64,000 bases of DNA from Cryptomeria japonica. Its lineage: Eukaryota > Streptophyta > Pinopsida > Cupressales > Cupressaceae. Positions 33,308 through 46,101 of this stretch are shown piece after piece; within the stretch, counting starts at the first letter, position 1, and every line of letters begins with the position of its first letter. Made by a program: the position numbers and the translations under genes. The stretch spans positions 336,204,302 to 336,268,301 of the forward strand of contig NC_081413.1 of assembly GCF_030272615.1 (NCBI RefSeq). The letters run 5' to 3'. The notes beneath the pieces were generated by a model. That model was not told the origin of the DNA. It did no database searches and was given only the letters and a program-made list of their open reading frames with translations.

Positions 33308-36300
33308 CATTGTTTTAACAATTTATGTACATAAGAAATCACTTGATGATGAGATCATGATCATGGTTTATTTATGTCAATCATTTTTACATAGGTGGAG
33401 TGCCCTAGGGCACATGATATGGACTGCCACAACTCGAAGAACGTGGTTTTCCAAGTGGAGGAACATGTAGGTGTGAATATCGAAGCTAAAGATAATGATC
33501 CTATGGAAGAAGATGATCATGCGCTAGAAAACATAATTGAAGATCATGGTACAAATACATTGATCCATGACACATTTAGTGCTAGCGCAAGTGTTCATGA
33601 CGATCAAGATGAATTTGATGTTGTTTATGATGTACCTCTACTTGAGAAGACATACGCACCCCTTTACGAAGGCTCCCAAACAACTATTCTCTCCACTGTA
33701 TTGTTGTTGGTGAACTGGAAGGTTATGAACAATTTATCCAACATATTAACCTCACGTATGTTAACATATGTCATATATGTCCTTTTTTCATCTATTTTTG
33801 TTGTTATTTCATTATAGTTAATAAAGGGGGAAACATGTACCATTAAGATTCTTTATATTAACAAATTATATTTTTGGTTGTATATTGATAGGTGAGTTTT
33901 TGTTACCACCATCAAATATTCTACCTTGCTCATACCGAGAATTATTTGTCATAATGAAAGATATTGGAATGGAGTATCAAGAAATAGATGCATGTCCTAA
34001 TGATCATATTATATATCATAAACAACACTTATTTGCCATAGAATGCCCTGAATGTCATATGAGTAGATATCGAATAGATCAACTAACAAAAAAGGTGCCT
34101 CGCAAGGTTGTTCGTTAGATTCCCATTATTCCACGTTTGCAATGATTATTTTGGTGTGAAAGCTTAGTGAAATTTATAGATTAACATACACACAATAGAA
34201 GTCAAGATGACATTATTTGAATGCCTACGGATGGTTCTGCATTTATGGACATAGATGAAAAGTAGCCACACTTTAAAGAAGAACCTCGTAATCTCAGGCT
34301 TTCATTGGCAACAAACAGTGTCAATCCATTTGGAGAGGTGAGATCTACTTACTTGGTGTGGCCTATTTTTGTTACCAACAATAAAATTTCCTCCATGGAT
34401 GTCAGTAAAGAGGGAGCACATAATGTTGGCAATGATTGGTCCAGGTATTTTTTCATTTAATAGTCATCCACATTAAATTATAAATATTGCAGCAAAATGG
34501 TCATAATAGTTATGTAATGTTTTTGTTCATTCAACTAGGTAAGTACCAAGTTAAAGATATGAATCTATATATTGAGCCTCTTATCGACGAGTTGTTGGAG
34601 TTATGGAATGGTGTCACTATGTATGAAATCTCTAGACCATTAGGAAAAATACAATTTCAATTCCATGCAATGCTTGTATGGACAATTTATGATGCCCCAA
34701 GGCTAACACATTTTTGTGGTATGTTATAGTGATCAACTTGCGCATAATTATTAATATAAAAATTATCATATTTAATCCAATTATACATGATCTTGTAGGT
34801 CTTCAGACAAAGTGAAAATTTGCATGTCTAGTTTGTGGTCCAAAGATGAAATCTCGTTATTCAAAAAGTTTAGGAAAGTAGGTGTTTGATGAGTATATGC
34901 ACTTCCTCCACAATAATCATAAGTATTGAAAAACTGAAAACCATCTTTTCAATGGGAAATAAGAGACTACATCAAAGCCATGAAGAATGATACCTAGCCT
35001 ATGGAAGTTGGAATATAATAGAATTAATCAACAAGGTAATGTCATTCCATCTAATGGTTTATGTTTGGAATTTATATTTTTATATTGTGTTTTGTTTATT
35101 GATGATGTAATTGATGATGATCGTCGTTGTTAACTTTTTTAACATATTATATGGCTCGTGAAGGTCATCAAGGCATTAATGACCACCTTCCAAACAGACT
35201 AAAGAGTTATCCTAGACAATTTAGTAGGTTGCCCTACTATGAGCAACTACAAATTGTGCATTTGTTTGATACTATTCATATTGGAACGAATATAATAGAG
35301 ACATTATGGGAAATATTGGATGGAAGGCATGACAAAGAAAAAATTGTCAAAATTGGAAGTGACATTCAGGAATCCAATCATGCAATGAAAAATGTCATTC
35401 AATCAAATAGTGATGGAGACCAGATTAATATAAGTGCCCTTCCTTGGTTATAAACAAAGCAACAAAGCAATGCTATAAAATAAGTCATACAAAAAAACTT
35501 GATTTCCCACAGGATTTGTTGCAAACATAAACAATCTCATAACAAAGAAAATTGAATTTGGGCCAGGGATGAAAATGCATGATTGACATATCTTCATTAA
35601 GGTAATTCATGTTCTTGTGTATTTACTATATATTTGTATACTGCATGTACTTTTCATTGTATTATGTTAGAAAAAAATGAAAAATATCATTTAATAATTG
35701 TTGTAGTATGTTCTACCTCTATCTCTCCCAGACCACTTTGACAATAATGTCAAGCATGTTATATATGATCTTGGAAAATACATGAGGTAAGTAGTGATAT
35801 TTGTTCAATTTGTTGTAATATTACTTGTTATGTAATATATTGTATATTATTTTGTGTAGTCTCGTTAATATATTTGCATCTTGAATCTCTTGTAGGTGGT
35901 TGTCATCTAAAGAAATCCATAAAGAAGATATAAAATATTGGAAGAGAAAAATTCCTTGTCTAATGTGTCAAATGAAAAAGTGTCTACCTTCAACTTTTTC
36001 AATGCACAAGAACACTACCTCATACACCAAGTTGAGGAGATTGAATTGTGTGGACCTGTACAAGGTCAATGTGGATGGTTGAGAGGCACTTGAAATTTTT
36101 GAAGTCTTTGGTTCGACAAAGAGAACATCCTGATGGTTCTATGGTGGAGGGATATATAGTATACCAAACTATGGTGTACATTACTGAATACCTTCCTAAG
36201 TTCGCAGCAAAGATCTGTGTAGATTGTATTTGGGATCCCAACTCCATTAACAAATTTGAAGGGGAGAACCTGATGGGGAAAGGTACAATGAGGAAAGTGA

Positions 36301-37250
36301 GAGGTAATTATTCAATATTGCAGTTATTTTTATATATATATTGTAGTTAATTTAGTCGTAATCTTCAATATACTTCAGTTGTAAATTTTTACTTATTTTT
36401 TGTACAGTTTCTCGAGAGTGGGATGCACTACATTTGTATGTTGCAAACAATTTTGATTGGATGATGGTATGGATTCAATAATGTCAACAATCTGGTAGAG
36501 CATTAACATGGGAAGGTGTGGCTTCATTGGTTAAATAAGCTCACCGTATTGGAGATTCTAGTGTTACACAAAGGGAAATTGATTTAGCATATGGTTTAAG
36601 AGATAAACATGTACGTATAAATATATTAATCACCCATATTATTTATTTTTTTCCAATTGTAATGATGTACATATTATATATGTTTGACATTTTGTAGGTG
36701 AAACACCACAAGGCTATGTGGTGCAATGGTCATAAATTTCGCATCAAAAAGTTGGATGACATGAAGAAAACTTGTGATTCTGGAATAAGTGCAGTATTTC
36801 AGGTGACTAATGTTTCATCTATAAGTGACATACATCCTCAAGTCTTAGAAAATTGATATTATGGGATTTTGGATGATATACTTGAGTGTGACTTTAGGTC
36901 CTTCAAATTAGTTCTTTTTGTTGTCTAATGGTACATGCTATGATTGAATGAAAATGATCATGATAGAACTGTTATTGAACATGATAATGGATTTATAATG
37001 GTTAATGTCATTTGAGCGAGCTAGAAATGAGCCTTATGTTCTTCCAGAGCCAATGTGAGTAGATATTTTACTCAAAGGTTCCTCATAAACTAGGTTGGTC
37101 ATTTGTTGTTAGACATGATCCAAGATGCAAACCGATAAATTATAATATAATGGAAGAAGAAGATACCAAAGAAGTAGAAGATGATGTAGATAATGATCAC
37201 AATCGACAGTTAGTTGATGATGGTCCTGATGGAAATGATCATGAAGAAGA

Positions 37251-37254
37251 ACAA

Positions 37255-37330
<76 letters not shown>

Positions 37331-37362
37331 GTGGTGGTGATGATGATGATAATGACGATGAA

Positions 37363-37410
<48 letters not shown>

Positions 37411-37440
37411 GGTGGTGGTGATGGTGGTGGTGGTCATGAT
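37251..37440 (+). repeat. GAT/GGT trinucleotide repeat coding poly-Asp and poly-Gly
   Basis: A run of GAT repeats with GGT clusters, in the frame of the CACTA C-terminal tail (EEEDTKEVEDDVDN, then poly-Asp and poly-Gly, ending DELEEEEDQ and a TGA). A short acidic tail is normal for this protein end; here it has been greatly expanded by slippage. Confidence 0.9.
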
Positions 37441-37470
37441 GATGAGTTGGAAGAAGAAGAAGATCAATGA

Positions 37471-38373
37471 CATGAATGAAATGTATTGGTATGCAATTAT
37501 AATATTATCTATTTGATATTGATTTCTTGATAGAAATTTATTTCACTTATATATATGGTCGCATAATTAATTCATTGTGTTTTAAATTCTAATGTCATTA
37601 CATAATTCATTCGTGATGTCCTAATAGCAATTTATGATACATATGTCCTAATAATGATTTATGATACATATGTGATTCATTACAACATATATGATGGATT
37701 AAAACATGTTTATGATGATACATATGTGATTTATGATACATATGTTTCTATTATTACTCATTTTTGTTTATGTATATATTGTTTATCAAATTGCAAATGT
37801 AATGCTTATGATGCTCAACCCTTTTGTTGAGGACCTTGCACTTTCTAGATAAATGAAAGGTGAGAAAAAAAAACAATGATATTTATAATGTTTGTATATT
37901 ATTCATGTTGTCTACCATGTAATTTTTAACATACGTATCATGTAATGATTTTGATGCTCAATTGTTGGTGTTGATTATATGTATAAATTTTGTTTGATTT
38001 TGTCATCCTTGGTGGAAATAGGCAATTGACTACAAACATCGTCAACCCTTTTGTTGAGGACCCTGCAGTTTCTAGATAAATGAAAGGTAAGGAAAAAAAA
38101 AACAATAATTATGATGCTTGCATATTGTTCATGTTGTCTACTATGTAATTTTTATCATACGTATCATGTAATTTTTAGCTAACATAAGATAAATGAATTA
38201 CATATGTAGGAACCTGAACCCCTTTGATGAGGATCATGCATAGTGTCATGGAACGACATGTATAAGTCATTAATACACCCTATAAAAACCATTTATTAAT
38301 TGCTTGCTTTCTCTTTAATAATAAGCCAAGTTTTAGCGACAATATTTTGTCAAAGCTTTAATTTTTTTTCTCA
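37471..38373 (+). repeat. AT-rich spacer with an internal ~225 bp direct duplication
   Basis: Spacer between the transposase and the SET gene. 37813-37960 and 38039-38180 share CAACCCTTTTGTTGAGGACC, TCTAGATAAATGAAAGGT, TTCATGTTGTCTAC and ATACGTATCATGTAAT. A third remnant (ACCCCTTTGATGAGGATCAT) is at 38217. Upstream, ATTTATGATACATATGT recurs several times between 37630 and 37745. No gene is recognised. Confidence 0.75.
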
Positions 38374-38758
38374 TTGAAACCACATTTTATAGCTCATTCC
38401 ACCTTCTCAGCCCTCCTATATGCAACAAATCTAATACAATTATCAACACTTGAGGCCCCAGTTGGTCTTATTCAAATTTTAATCTCAACATCAATTTTAG
38501 GGCCGACTTCTTCATTTGACGGAGTGCAGGTACCACCAAATAGGTATTTGTTAGATCTGTCTTCCTCGAGTGAGGGAAATTCAGGAAGATGAGACAAAAG
38601 TGAGACATGTAGTGCATCTAAAAGAGGGAGATCAACTAAAGGTCAAAAGATTAGGAGAAAATTCAATAAACACATGCAATTTTTTCTTGCTCAAGGGGGG
38701 TCATGTTCTTATGATGATGAGAGCATAGGCGACATCGAGGTGCTCTTGAGGTACAAAC
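38374..38758 (+). pseudogene. SET-domain protein gene, N-terminal exon part
   Basis: The frame runs from about 38374 to the Tat insertion: a Ser-rich stretch (RYLLDLSSSSEGNSGR), a TGA at 38590-38592, a basic stretch (KRGRSTKGQKIRRKFNKHMQ) likely to be nuclear targeting, and DDESIGDIEVLLRYK. With the Tat element and one CAAAC copy removed, the frame continues directly into HL*KQWVPKELPPIN and the SET domain at 53368, so both halves are one exon. The initiation codon is uncertain; the ATG at 38374 is only the first available. Confidence 0.75.
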
Positions 38759-39539
38759 TGTAGACACCTAAAATTGTCTAGTTTAATTAAATAAATATCT
38801 TTATTTATTTAATTACTTTAGCCTAATTCTTCTATTAATTAAATAAATCTTTATTTATTTAATTAATTCATTTATCCTCTTCTAGCCTTATTTCTCATTT
38901 AAATAAATACATTTATTTATTTAAATTCCCCTTTTCCTAAATTAAATAAATACTCTTATTTATTTAATTGATCCCACTTCTTCTATTAATTAAATGAATC
39001 TTTATTTATTTAATTAATTCATTAACCTTTTCTACCCATGACACATGTCATTCATCTCTTAATTCCCACACTACCTACCCTCTCATTATTTTATTATTTC
39101 TTCCACCTACCCTCTAATCATAGCCGACCATTTATCTTTTACACCTCTCAATCTTATCCCTCCATTTCATATAGTGTCTTTTATATAAGGAGATGCTTTC
39201 TTCATTATCAAACCCTCAATTAGGCACTCGACTACACTACGCTTTTGAACTTTCATATGCGATCCTACTTGCAACCACATTTCCATTCTTTGTTGAGCTC
39301 TTATGCACATATAAAATCTGAGAGCAAATATATCAAGGAAGATCAATGGAGATAGGAAGAATGGAGATCCAAACCCTATTTGACATGTGATGGTATAATC
39401 TTTGCGATTTCATTTGATTTGCATTGTCTTTGGTAATCTTCATATGTTATGGTGGATCTTTGTTGTTGTTAGGCTAGAGTTTTGTGGTTGAATTCATTTA
39501 GTCTTTCAATATTGTTGTTATCCATTTTCACCGTATACA
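38759..39539 (+). repeat. 5' LTR of the Tat element
   Basis: Begins TGTAGACACCTAAAATTG and ends TATACA. The first 300 bp is rich in TTAATTAAATAAATA words. A TATA box (TATATAAGG) is near 39182-39190. TTTGGCACACCCGGTGGGAC at 39541-39560 follows and is the likely primer region. Confidence 0.95.
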
Positions 39540-41745
39540 TTTTGGCACACCCGGTGGGACTCTTGTCCCTTTTGCATTTAACATCTTTTGTTGTAGATTT
39601 TGTGTTTCTGAAGTTGTAGATTTGACATTTTCGATGACATTGTGATATTTTTGCGTCTGCAAACTCTTGGATCACGTTTTTGATTTTTTGTCGTGTCTAT
39701 GACACCTAGAATCGTGTTTGCGCCTTCGACAGTATTTTATTTTTTCTTTGCAGATTTCTGGGAATGCATTTGTGTTCCCTAGTCACGTCTGTGAGGTTTT
39801 CAGACGCGTCTATGTTCAGGAATCGCGTCTGTGTTCAAGAACTGCGTTTGTGTCAAATTGAACCATGTCTGTGAATTTATATAACGTTTGTGTTTCTAAT
39901 AACTGCGTCTGTGTTTCTTTGATTTTATTTTTCGTCATTCAGATTTTAGATCTAGTTTATTTTGAGCTAACATCTTCAGATCTAGCTAACGAAATTGGTG
40001 CAGCTTGTCTTGAAAGCAAAATCATTTTGTTGAAGGCCCCTATTTTCACAAAGTCTTTTGGATCTAAAATTTACCTAACTTGTGTGCTTGCAGGAGGGGT
40101 ATTATTGCAAAACTACTAACAAATCTTTGTTGCAGAATTTTGGCAAGGGTTTTTGATCTTTATTGTGTGCCTTATTTTCATAGACTAGCAAACACTTCAA
40201 TTGGTGCACTAAAATTGAACCATTGTCTTTTGTGTCTTGAGAAATAGGCTCTTTTTGTTTCATCTTTACAGGTCCTATCTCCCCGTGTGGTCATTAGGAC
40301 TACTAGTGAGGAGAGAACGACCCAAGTGGTAGCGAGGAAAACCCACCTCTTTCGAACCACTATAAACAACTATATTCATGGTGAAAACTATAGATAACGT
40401 GTGCTGATTAGTTCATATTGACACTATGTCTCCCCATAAACCCGTTTGATCAAATTCATTTGATCTTTGTAGGGCGTAACCCCTACCAACTGGGAGCCTT
40501 CTGTATTTATAGAGCTGAAAGTGCCGCATGTATGGCCACACGAGCGGATGCCCTTACTAGCATGTTTTTGTTTTAGAAACCAAAATCCTTCTAGTTGTTG
40601 GGGCAGGAGGTCGGACCTCTGGAGCGGTCCACACATACGTCTCTTAATAGAGAAAAAAGTTCACCATGAGGAGTTTTCGTGGGGACTGATGCTTGGCTGC
40701 CCCGAGAAGTGAATGCCGAGGGTGGAGCCAGTGGGGTCAAGCATCTAAGTATTCACTCTGAATAGTGTAGCCTCATGTGGGAATCAACAACTATTGTCTT
40801 GGCCAGCCATAAGAATTGTGCTTGACTTATTTTAAACATTCAAGAACAAACATAAAAACATTGTGTCTTTTATGTCTTCAAGTGTATGCAAAACAATTTT
40901 ACATCAAACAACACACTTTTCTTTGAGTACTCATTTTTGAGTCTAAACACTTGCAAACATTGAGTCCTCATCAACACGCTGTGTCCTCTTATCATGAAAA
41001 AAAATCAAACATTTAGATTTGGTCACAACAAAACAACTTCACAAATTGGAAAAATTGCACAAAGTTTGCAGAAACACGTCTGTGTCTGACAGAACCGCGT
41101 CCATGTCATCTAAACGTGTCTGTGAAGGGCAGAAACACATCTGTGTCTTTTAAGCAACATTGCATTTACAACATCTCAGAAACATGTTTGTGTCTGACAG
41201 AATAGCGTCTATGTCCTTTAAGCGTGTCTGTGAAGTATACAGGCATGTCTATGTTCAGGATTGAAAACTTAAATAATTCAGTAAACAAGAACAGTCAGTT
41301 TCAGACTTATTGAGCTTCCTAATTTATCTCTCTGGGTTTTCATTTAGCATTCAACCTATCTTTGGGTCTCACAAAGTCCATCATTGCTTTACACCTTGCA
41401 TAACATTCACATTTGTCTAAACTTGAGTCAAAAGGTCACTTTCTTGTCCTCATCATACTTTGTCAACACACTATATACAACAACATTTTGCTAAGTGGTC
41501 CCTCATCAAGGTCTATCACCTTTGGGTCTCATTTGGTCTTACTCAGAGTCAAGGTCAACTTACCTCATCAAGATAAACTATCATCTCTTTGGAAGTCACA
41601 CCTACTCTACTACATACATACTTGGTCTTACACTTTAGAGATTGCAAGTACACCTCAGATTCATTTACATTTCATCCAAACTCTTGGTCTTCCATACTAT
41701 TTCCATTTTCATCTAGTCTCACACATCTTGGTCAATACCTAGTTC
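39540..41745 (+). other. Untranslated leader of the Tat element
   Basis: About 2.2 kb without a recognisable gene. It holds irregular repeats of a GCGTCTGTG word: cluster one at about 39780-39915 (ACGCGTCTATG, TCGCGTCTGTG, CTGCGTTTGTG), cluster two at about 41065-41260 (ACACGTCTGTG, CCGCGTCCATG, AGCGTGTCTGTG). Long leaders are usual in this lineage. Confidence 0.7.
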
Positions 41746-44304
41746 ATGGTTGAAACCCGTTCCCAAAAATCTAGGAGAGAAACTAAAGAGGCTCACGAGT
41801 TTGCAAACATGAGTTCCTATGAATATGACAATGATATCTTTTTCAATTCTGATCATACTACATTACCTGACATGGATTCTTATAGAAACATTCCAAATGT
41901 TGAGAACATGGACAACACAAACAAAAATGACACACACAATGACAATATGGACAACTTTTCTATACATTCAGGAGAAGTGGAAGACACCATTATGGATCCC
42001 CGTTTCAATAGATTGGTTGAGGAAATAATGAGGAGAGATAGACAATATTTTCTACAAGTGATGGCACAAAGTGGAGCCAAGATCCCTCATGATTTTGACA
42101 TGTCTCAAATAATGGAAAATCAACCTTTGCAATAACCTCACCTCAACATGGATCAAAGGAGGCCTAATAGTGGAGGCAATAGAGGACCACATCTTGTGCC
42201 AGAATCACCATCATCTTTGTTTCAAAAACCTGAGGTCCTACATACACAAGGTCAAGCATATGATACTCACCTTTGCAGACCATTATGGAGGTCTTATGTA
42301 GAAAAATATACTCAATCACATACCAATGCTAAGGATCAACCACCAAAGAAATTGGATATCCAAAGGCATGATCAAAATTTGGACACAAGGAAACCCCACG
42401 TCAAATTTGGGGGCAACACACTAGAACAAACTCATGACATGCCTGTAGAGTATGGTATACATGGACAAAGCAGATATTCCACTCCTCGTCATGACTCTAT
42501 ACCAAGTGGTCCATATACGTAGTATCATTATAGACCTCCTCCATATGAACATGTGTATGATCAATACCATCCATGTATGCAACATGCTCCTCCTCTTCAC
42601 ATTGGTTTAGGCATGGGGTATGGTTCAAGAAGTCGGTCTCCACCTAAGAACAATTTGGAACAACAAATTAAGGATTTACAAAAGAAAATGGAGGACATAA
42701 GTACACCGAAGCGAACTTACACAATGAGAGACATATGTCCCTATCCATTTGACAAAAGCATTCCAATGCCTCCATTTCCTACACACTTTGTGACACCTAA
42801 GTTTGATAAGTATAGAGGAAAAGGAGATCCTAAGGCACATATAAGACAATTTTTCACAGCTTGCATTGAGGTAGCAACAGAAGAGACATATTTGATGAGA
42901 TTATTCCCACAAAGCTTAGGTGATCAAGTTATGGAATGGTTCTCCCAACTTCCACTTGGTATTAAGTCATGGGGTGACTTAGCAGAGGCATTTATCCAAC
43001 ATTTCTCATACAACATCGAGACAAATGTATCAGTCACTACCTTGTGCAACACCAAACAAAAGGATGGAGAATCTTTTTCATCATTTTTACAAAGATGGAG
43101 GAATCTAGCCAGTAGATGCTCTTGTGAAATTCCACAAAAACAAATGGTAGAGATGTTCACCCAAAATGTTAACAAAGATATTGGTTATGATCTAAGAAAA
43201 ACTTGTTTTTCCACCTTCAAGGACGTCATCAAAAAAGGCTTAGCAACATAGAAGGTCCTAATTGAACAAGGAGTCATTAAGATATTCAAGTAAAACAAAG
43301 AGGACTTTAAAGGAAAAGATAAGCCAAGATTTTGGAATAAAAACAAGAACACAGTCAATGATGGTGTTGTGGATGCCAATACAATACAACCCAAAATCAT
43401 TTTTGGATCAAGCTCTACAAACAATCAAGTGAATACTCAAACAACTTCAAAGTCACGAAGGAAGTACACTCCATTGGGAGAATCACTTGAGTCCATTTTC
43501 AAAAAGCTAGTGGTAAACAAGATAATCACAATTCTAGATTTTCCTCCATATGAGCCAAAGGTCAAACCAAATTGGTGGAATGATGATGAATATTGTGAAT
43601 TTCATAAGAGCAAAGGTCATAAAATAGGTAATTGTCATTGACTGAAGAACATCATACAAGATCTCATTGATAGAGGTGACATTGAGATTGAAGGACACTC
43701 ATCCAATCAAGAACATGAGATGTTTAAGGAACCATTCCCAAAACATGACAAGGGAAAAGCTACAGCCATAGATGACCAAACCAACTATACCAGAGAATCC
43801 TATAACTATAATTCAACTATCAATCACATTTCAATGGACAATTATGTCTCTACCATTATCATCAAGGACAAAACACCTGAGAATTCTACCTAGAGACCCA
43901 AGATCATCCTAAAAGGAATTGGATCTTCTTCCAAACCTACCTCTGAATGTAATGTTACAACTCATCAAGGTAAATTCACTTTGCAAGGTGCTCCAGCTAA
44001 AAACACTGCTTCCTCATCAACCAAACCTAAGTATGACCTTGTAGAATAGTTAGGGAAGACACCTGCGCTCATCTCCATCCTTGAGCTCTTAGGCATATCC
44101 CCTGCACATAAAGCTATTCTTGACAAAATCTTGAGAGACACTTCTATCCCTACTGATTTGAACATGGACCAGTTTCAAGCCATGGTGGGATATCTTTCTA
44201 TTCCACACTCCCTTACATTCACAGAAGCAAATGATGCCTCCGTAAGTCAGCCACATAATGCACCATTACACATTGAAGCCTTCATACACAAACATAAAAT
44301 AAAA
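41746..44304 (+). pseudogene. Tat gag
   Basis: ATG at 41746 (MVETRSQKSRRETKEAHEFA). The capsid block lies at about 42775-43245: FVTPKFDKYRGKGDPKAHIR, MRLFPQSLGDQVMEWFSQLP, FSSFLQRWRNLASRC. A knuckle-like CEFHKSKGHKIGNCH is at about 43597-43641. In-frame stops occur at about 42133, 42520, 43249, 43291, 43639, 43891 and 44047, but the frame never shifts. Most stops look like Gln, Arg or Trp codons changed by one C-to-T or G-to-A step. Confidence 0.85.
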
Positions 44305-46101
44305 TGAGTCCTGATAGATGGAGGACCAGGTCTAAACATTTGTACATTGAGCACTATTAAACAATTGGGATATTCAGATAAAGCTGTGAATTCTACAAAC
44401 AAAATTACCATCAAAGCATATGACGATGAAGAGCATTCATCCAAAGGCACAATCACCTTGCCTCTCAGAGTTGGGTTAGTTACAAAGGATGTGGTTTGTC
44501 AAGTCCTAGACCTGGATCTCACATACAATATATTACTAGGACACCCTTGGATTCACAAAATGAGGGCAGTCCCATCTACATATCACCAATGCATTAAATT
44601 TCCTCACAATGGAGTTGAAATAATAGTTAATGGTGATCCTAATCCATTCATATACTACAATAACTTGAGACCGAAAACTGAGATGATCATTCCAAGTAAT
44701 AGGGAAGCTGTCCCTTCTTCTGCATACATTGATCCTGAATCATTAAAACCTTCAACGTCAAAACAAGGTGAGCCTAAAGGGAAATTTTAGGACAAGGGCA
44801 TGAGTGAATACACTTTGAATCAAACCATGTGCTTACAACAAGTTATGAGTTCACCAAAAGAATATGGAAGACCACATCCTAATAAGCAGGTATCTATCAT
44901 TATACTCAAATGGGACCCTACTATCTTTCAAAGATGGGGTGAACTAGAAGAAGAAGACTTATACAAAATTCTCTACAAAGACCTTGAAAAGGATACACAA
45001 GATCACATCAACCTACCATGTGAAAAGTATGGCAAAGGGTTCAAGATCCTGCAAAAATTTGGGTATGATGGCAAAAGTCCTCTTGGCTTAAGGAAGGAAG
45101 GCATCATTGAACCTTTACAACCTAAATTGACATTAAAAAAGGAACGCTTGAAAGGACTTGGTTTCATGTCTTCCAAGGAAAACATTTGAAAGATAGGAGA
45201 AGCATTACAAATCAAAGCTGCCAAAATTCAACAAGAGAATAACTATTCCATAGACTCCAATGAATGGGAATGGGATTAAGACAAATCCTCTAGTGACTAT
45301 GAACTCACTGAGACATTCAGAGAACCAGGTGAACCCACAGAAGAAGAGGAATTGTATAGAAAATTCAAGGTTTCTCAAGAAACAACCCCTGAGGATCCCA
45401 CACAGTCCTTGCTTCTAGGTTCTAGGTCGAAATCACATAAAATGAGGACACCTGTCCTGGAATGCGCTACTAGTGATGAAAATTTGGGTTCGTTCATGAT
45501 TGAGACAAATGAGGAGAGTGCCAATGATGACCTCGATAACTACCTCGACATACCTGAGTATAACTGTATCTTCACTCTTAGCCCCGCTAACTTCGAAGAC
45601 ATCAAAGGCCTTCCCCTTGTTCACCACCAACTTATTGACTGGGACCATGAAGGACCTGCACAGTTCGAAACATTCCAAAATGATGAAGCCTTTATTGACT
45701 ATCTAGGCATACGAGATGATCTTCCCCCTGGGGACCATAAGGCAGGATACACTATAGAACTCAATAGCGTGGCATATTTTGGTGAGGGTGTTAGGCCTTC
45801 CAGTCGCAAAAACATAAAAATAAAAACAAATCAAGGGTCTTATGGTGAAAACCATGTTGTGGCGCTGTCTGACCCCAAAAAAGTAAAAGGAAAGGACGTA
45901 TCTGAGGGCGAAAACCTCTCTGAGGCTCCCGAAGATGGAAGGCTCAACATTCTCCCAACATCCTATGAAGAAAAATCATCTATGTTGGTAGAGGAAACCA
46001 TCAAAACAAACATTAGTACAGAATAAGTTCCACACAACATATTCTTGGCTCAATCTCTAACAGAGATAGAAAGATCAAAGTTCATAAGTTTCTTCATAGA
46101 G
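44305..46101 (+). pseudogene. Tat protease and G-patch-like linker
   Basis: Same frame as gag. The protease has VLIDGGPGLNICTLSTIKQL (about 44308-44367), with DGG in place of DSG/DTG, and YNILLGHPWIHKM (about 44524). At 45019-45170 YGKGFKILQKFGYDGKSPLG and LKKERLKGLGF form a G-patch-like segment, an RNA-binding glycine motif found after the protease in some Tat elements. The rest (45190-46100) is acidic linker. Stops at about 44305, 44788, 45187, 45277, 46024 and 46102. Confidence 0.8.

Larger units (their letters stand above)
32949..37470 (+). pseudogene. CACTA (En/Spm) transposase gene, multi-exon, decayed
   Basis: Exon 1 (32949-33152) has CYCPCKNCKGLKTRR and VEKHFWQYG, the transposase-associated domain. 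Exon 2 (33395 to about 33755) has LEKTYAPLYEGSQTTILST. Exon 3 (from about 33893) has MKDIGMEYQEIDACPNDHII and ECHMSRYR, the TNP2 pattern. Later blocks: DMNLYIEPLIDELLELWNGV (34558), AMLVWTIYDAPRLTHFCG, QFSRLPYYEQLQIVHLFDTI (35219), MRWLSSKEIHKEDIKYWKRK (35889), MVERHLKFLKSLVRQREHPD (36074). The C-terminus is a poly-Asp tail. Borders such as TTG/GTAAG and ATAG/GTGGAG are seen. Several stops and frame changes rule out a working transposase. The protein would cut and rejoin CACTA element ends in the nucleus. Confidence 0.88.

Noticed and set aside
37210-37516. Poly-Ile, poly-Met and poly-Val frames
   Set aside because: They are the other reading frames of the GAT/GGT trinucleotide repeat.
39038-39223. 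A 61-codon frame that is repeated at 52861-53046
   Set aside because: It is duplicated only because it lies within the two LTRs of the Tat element; there is no sign of coding selection.
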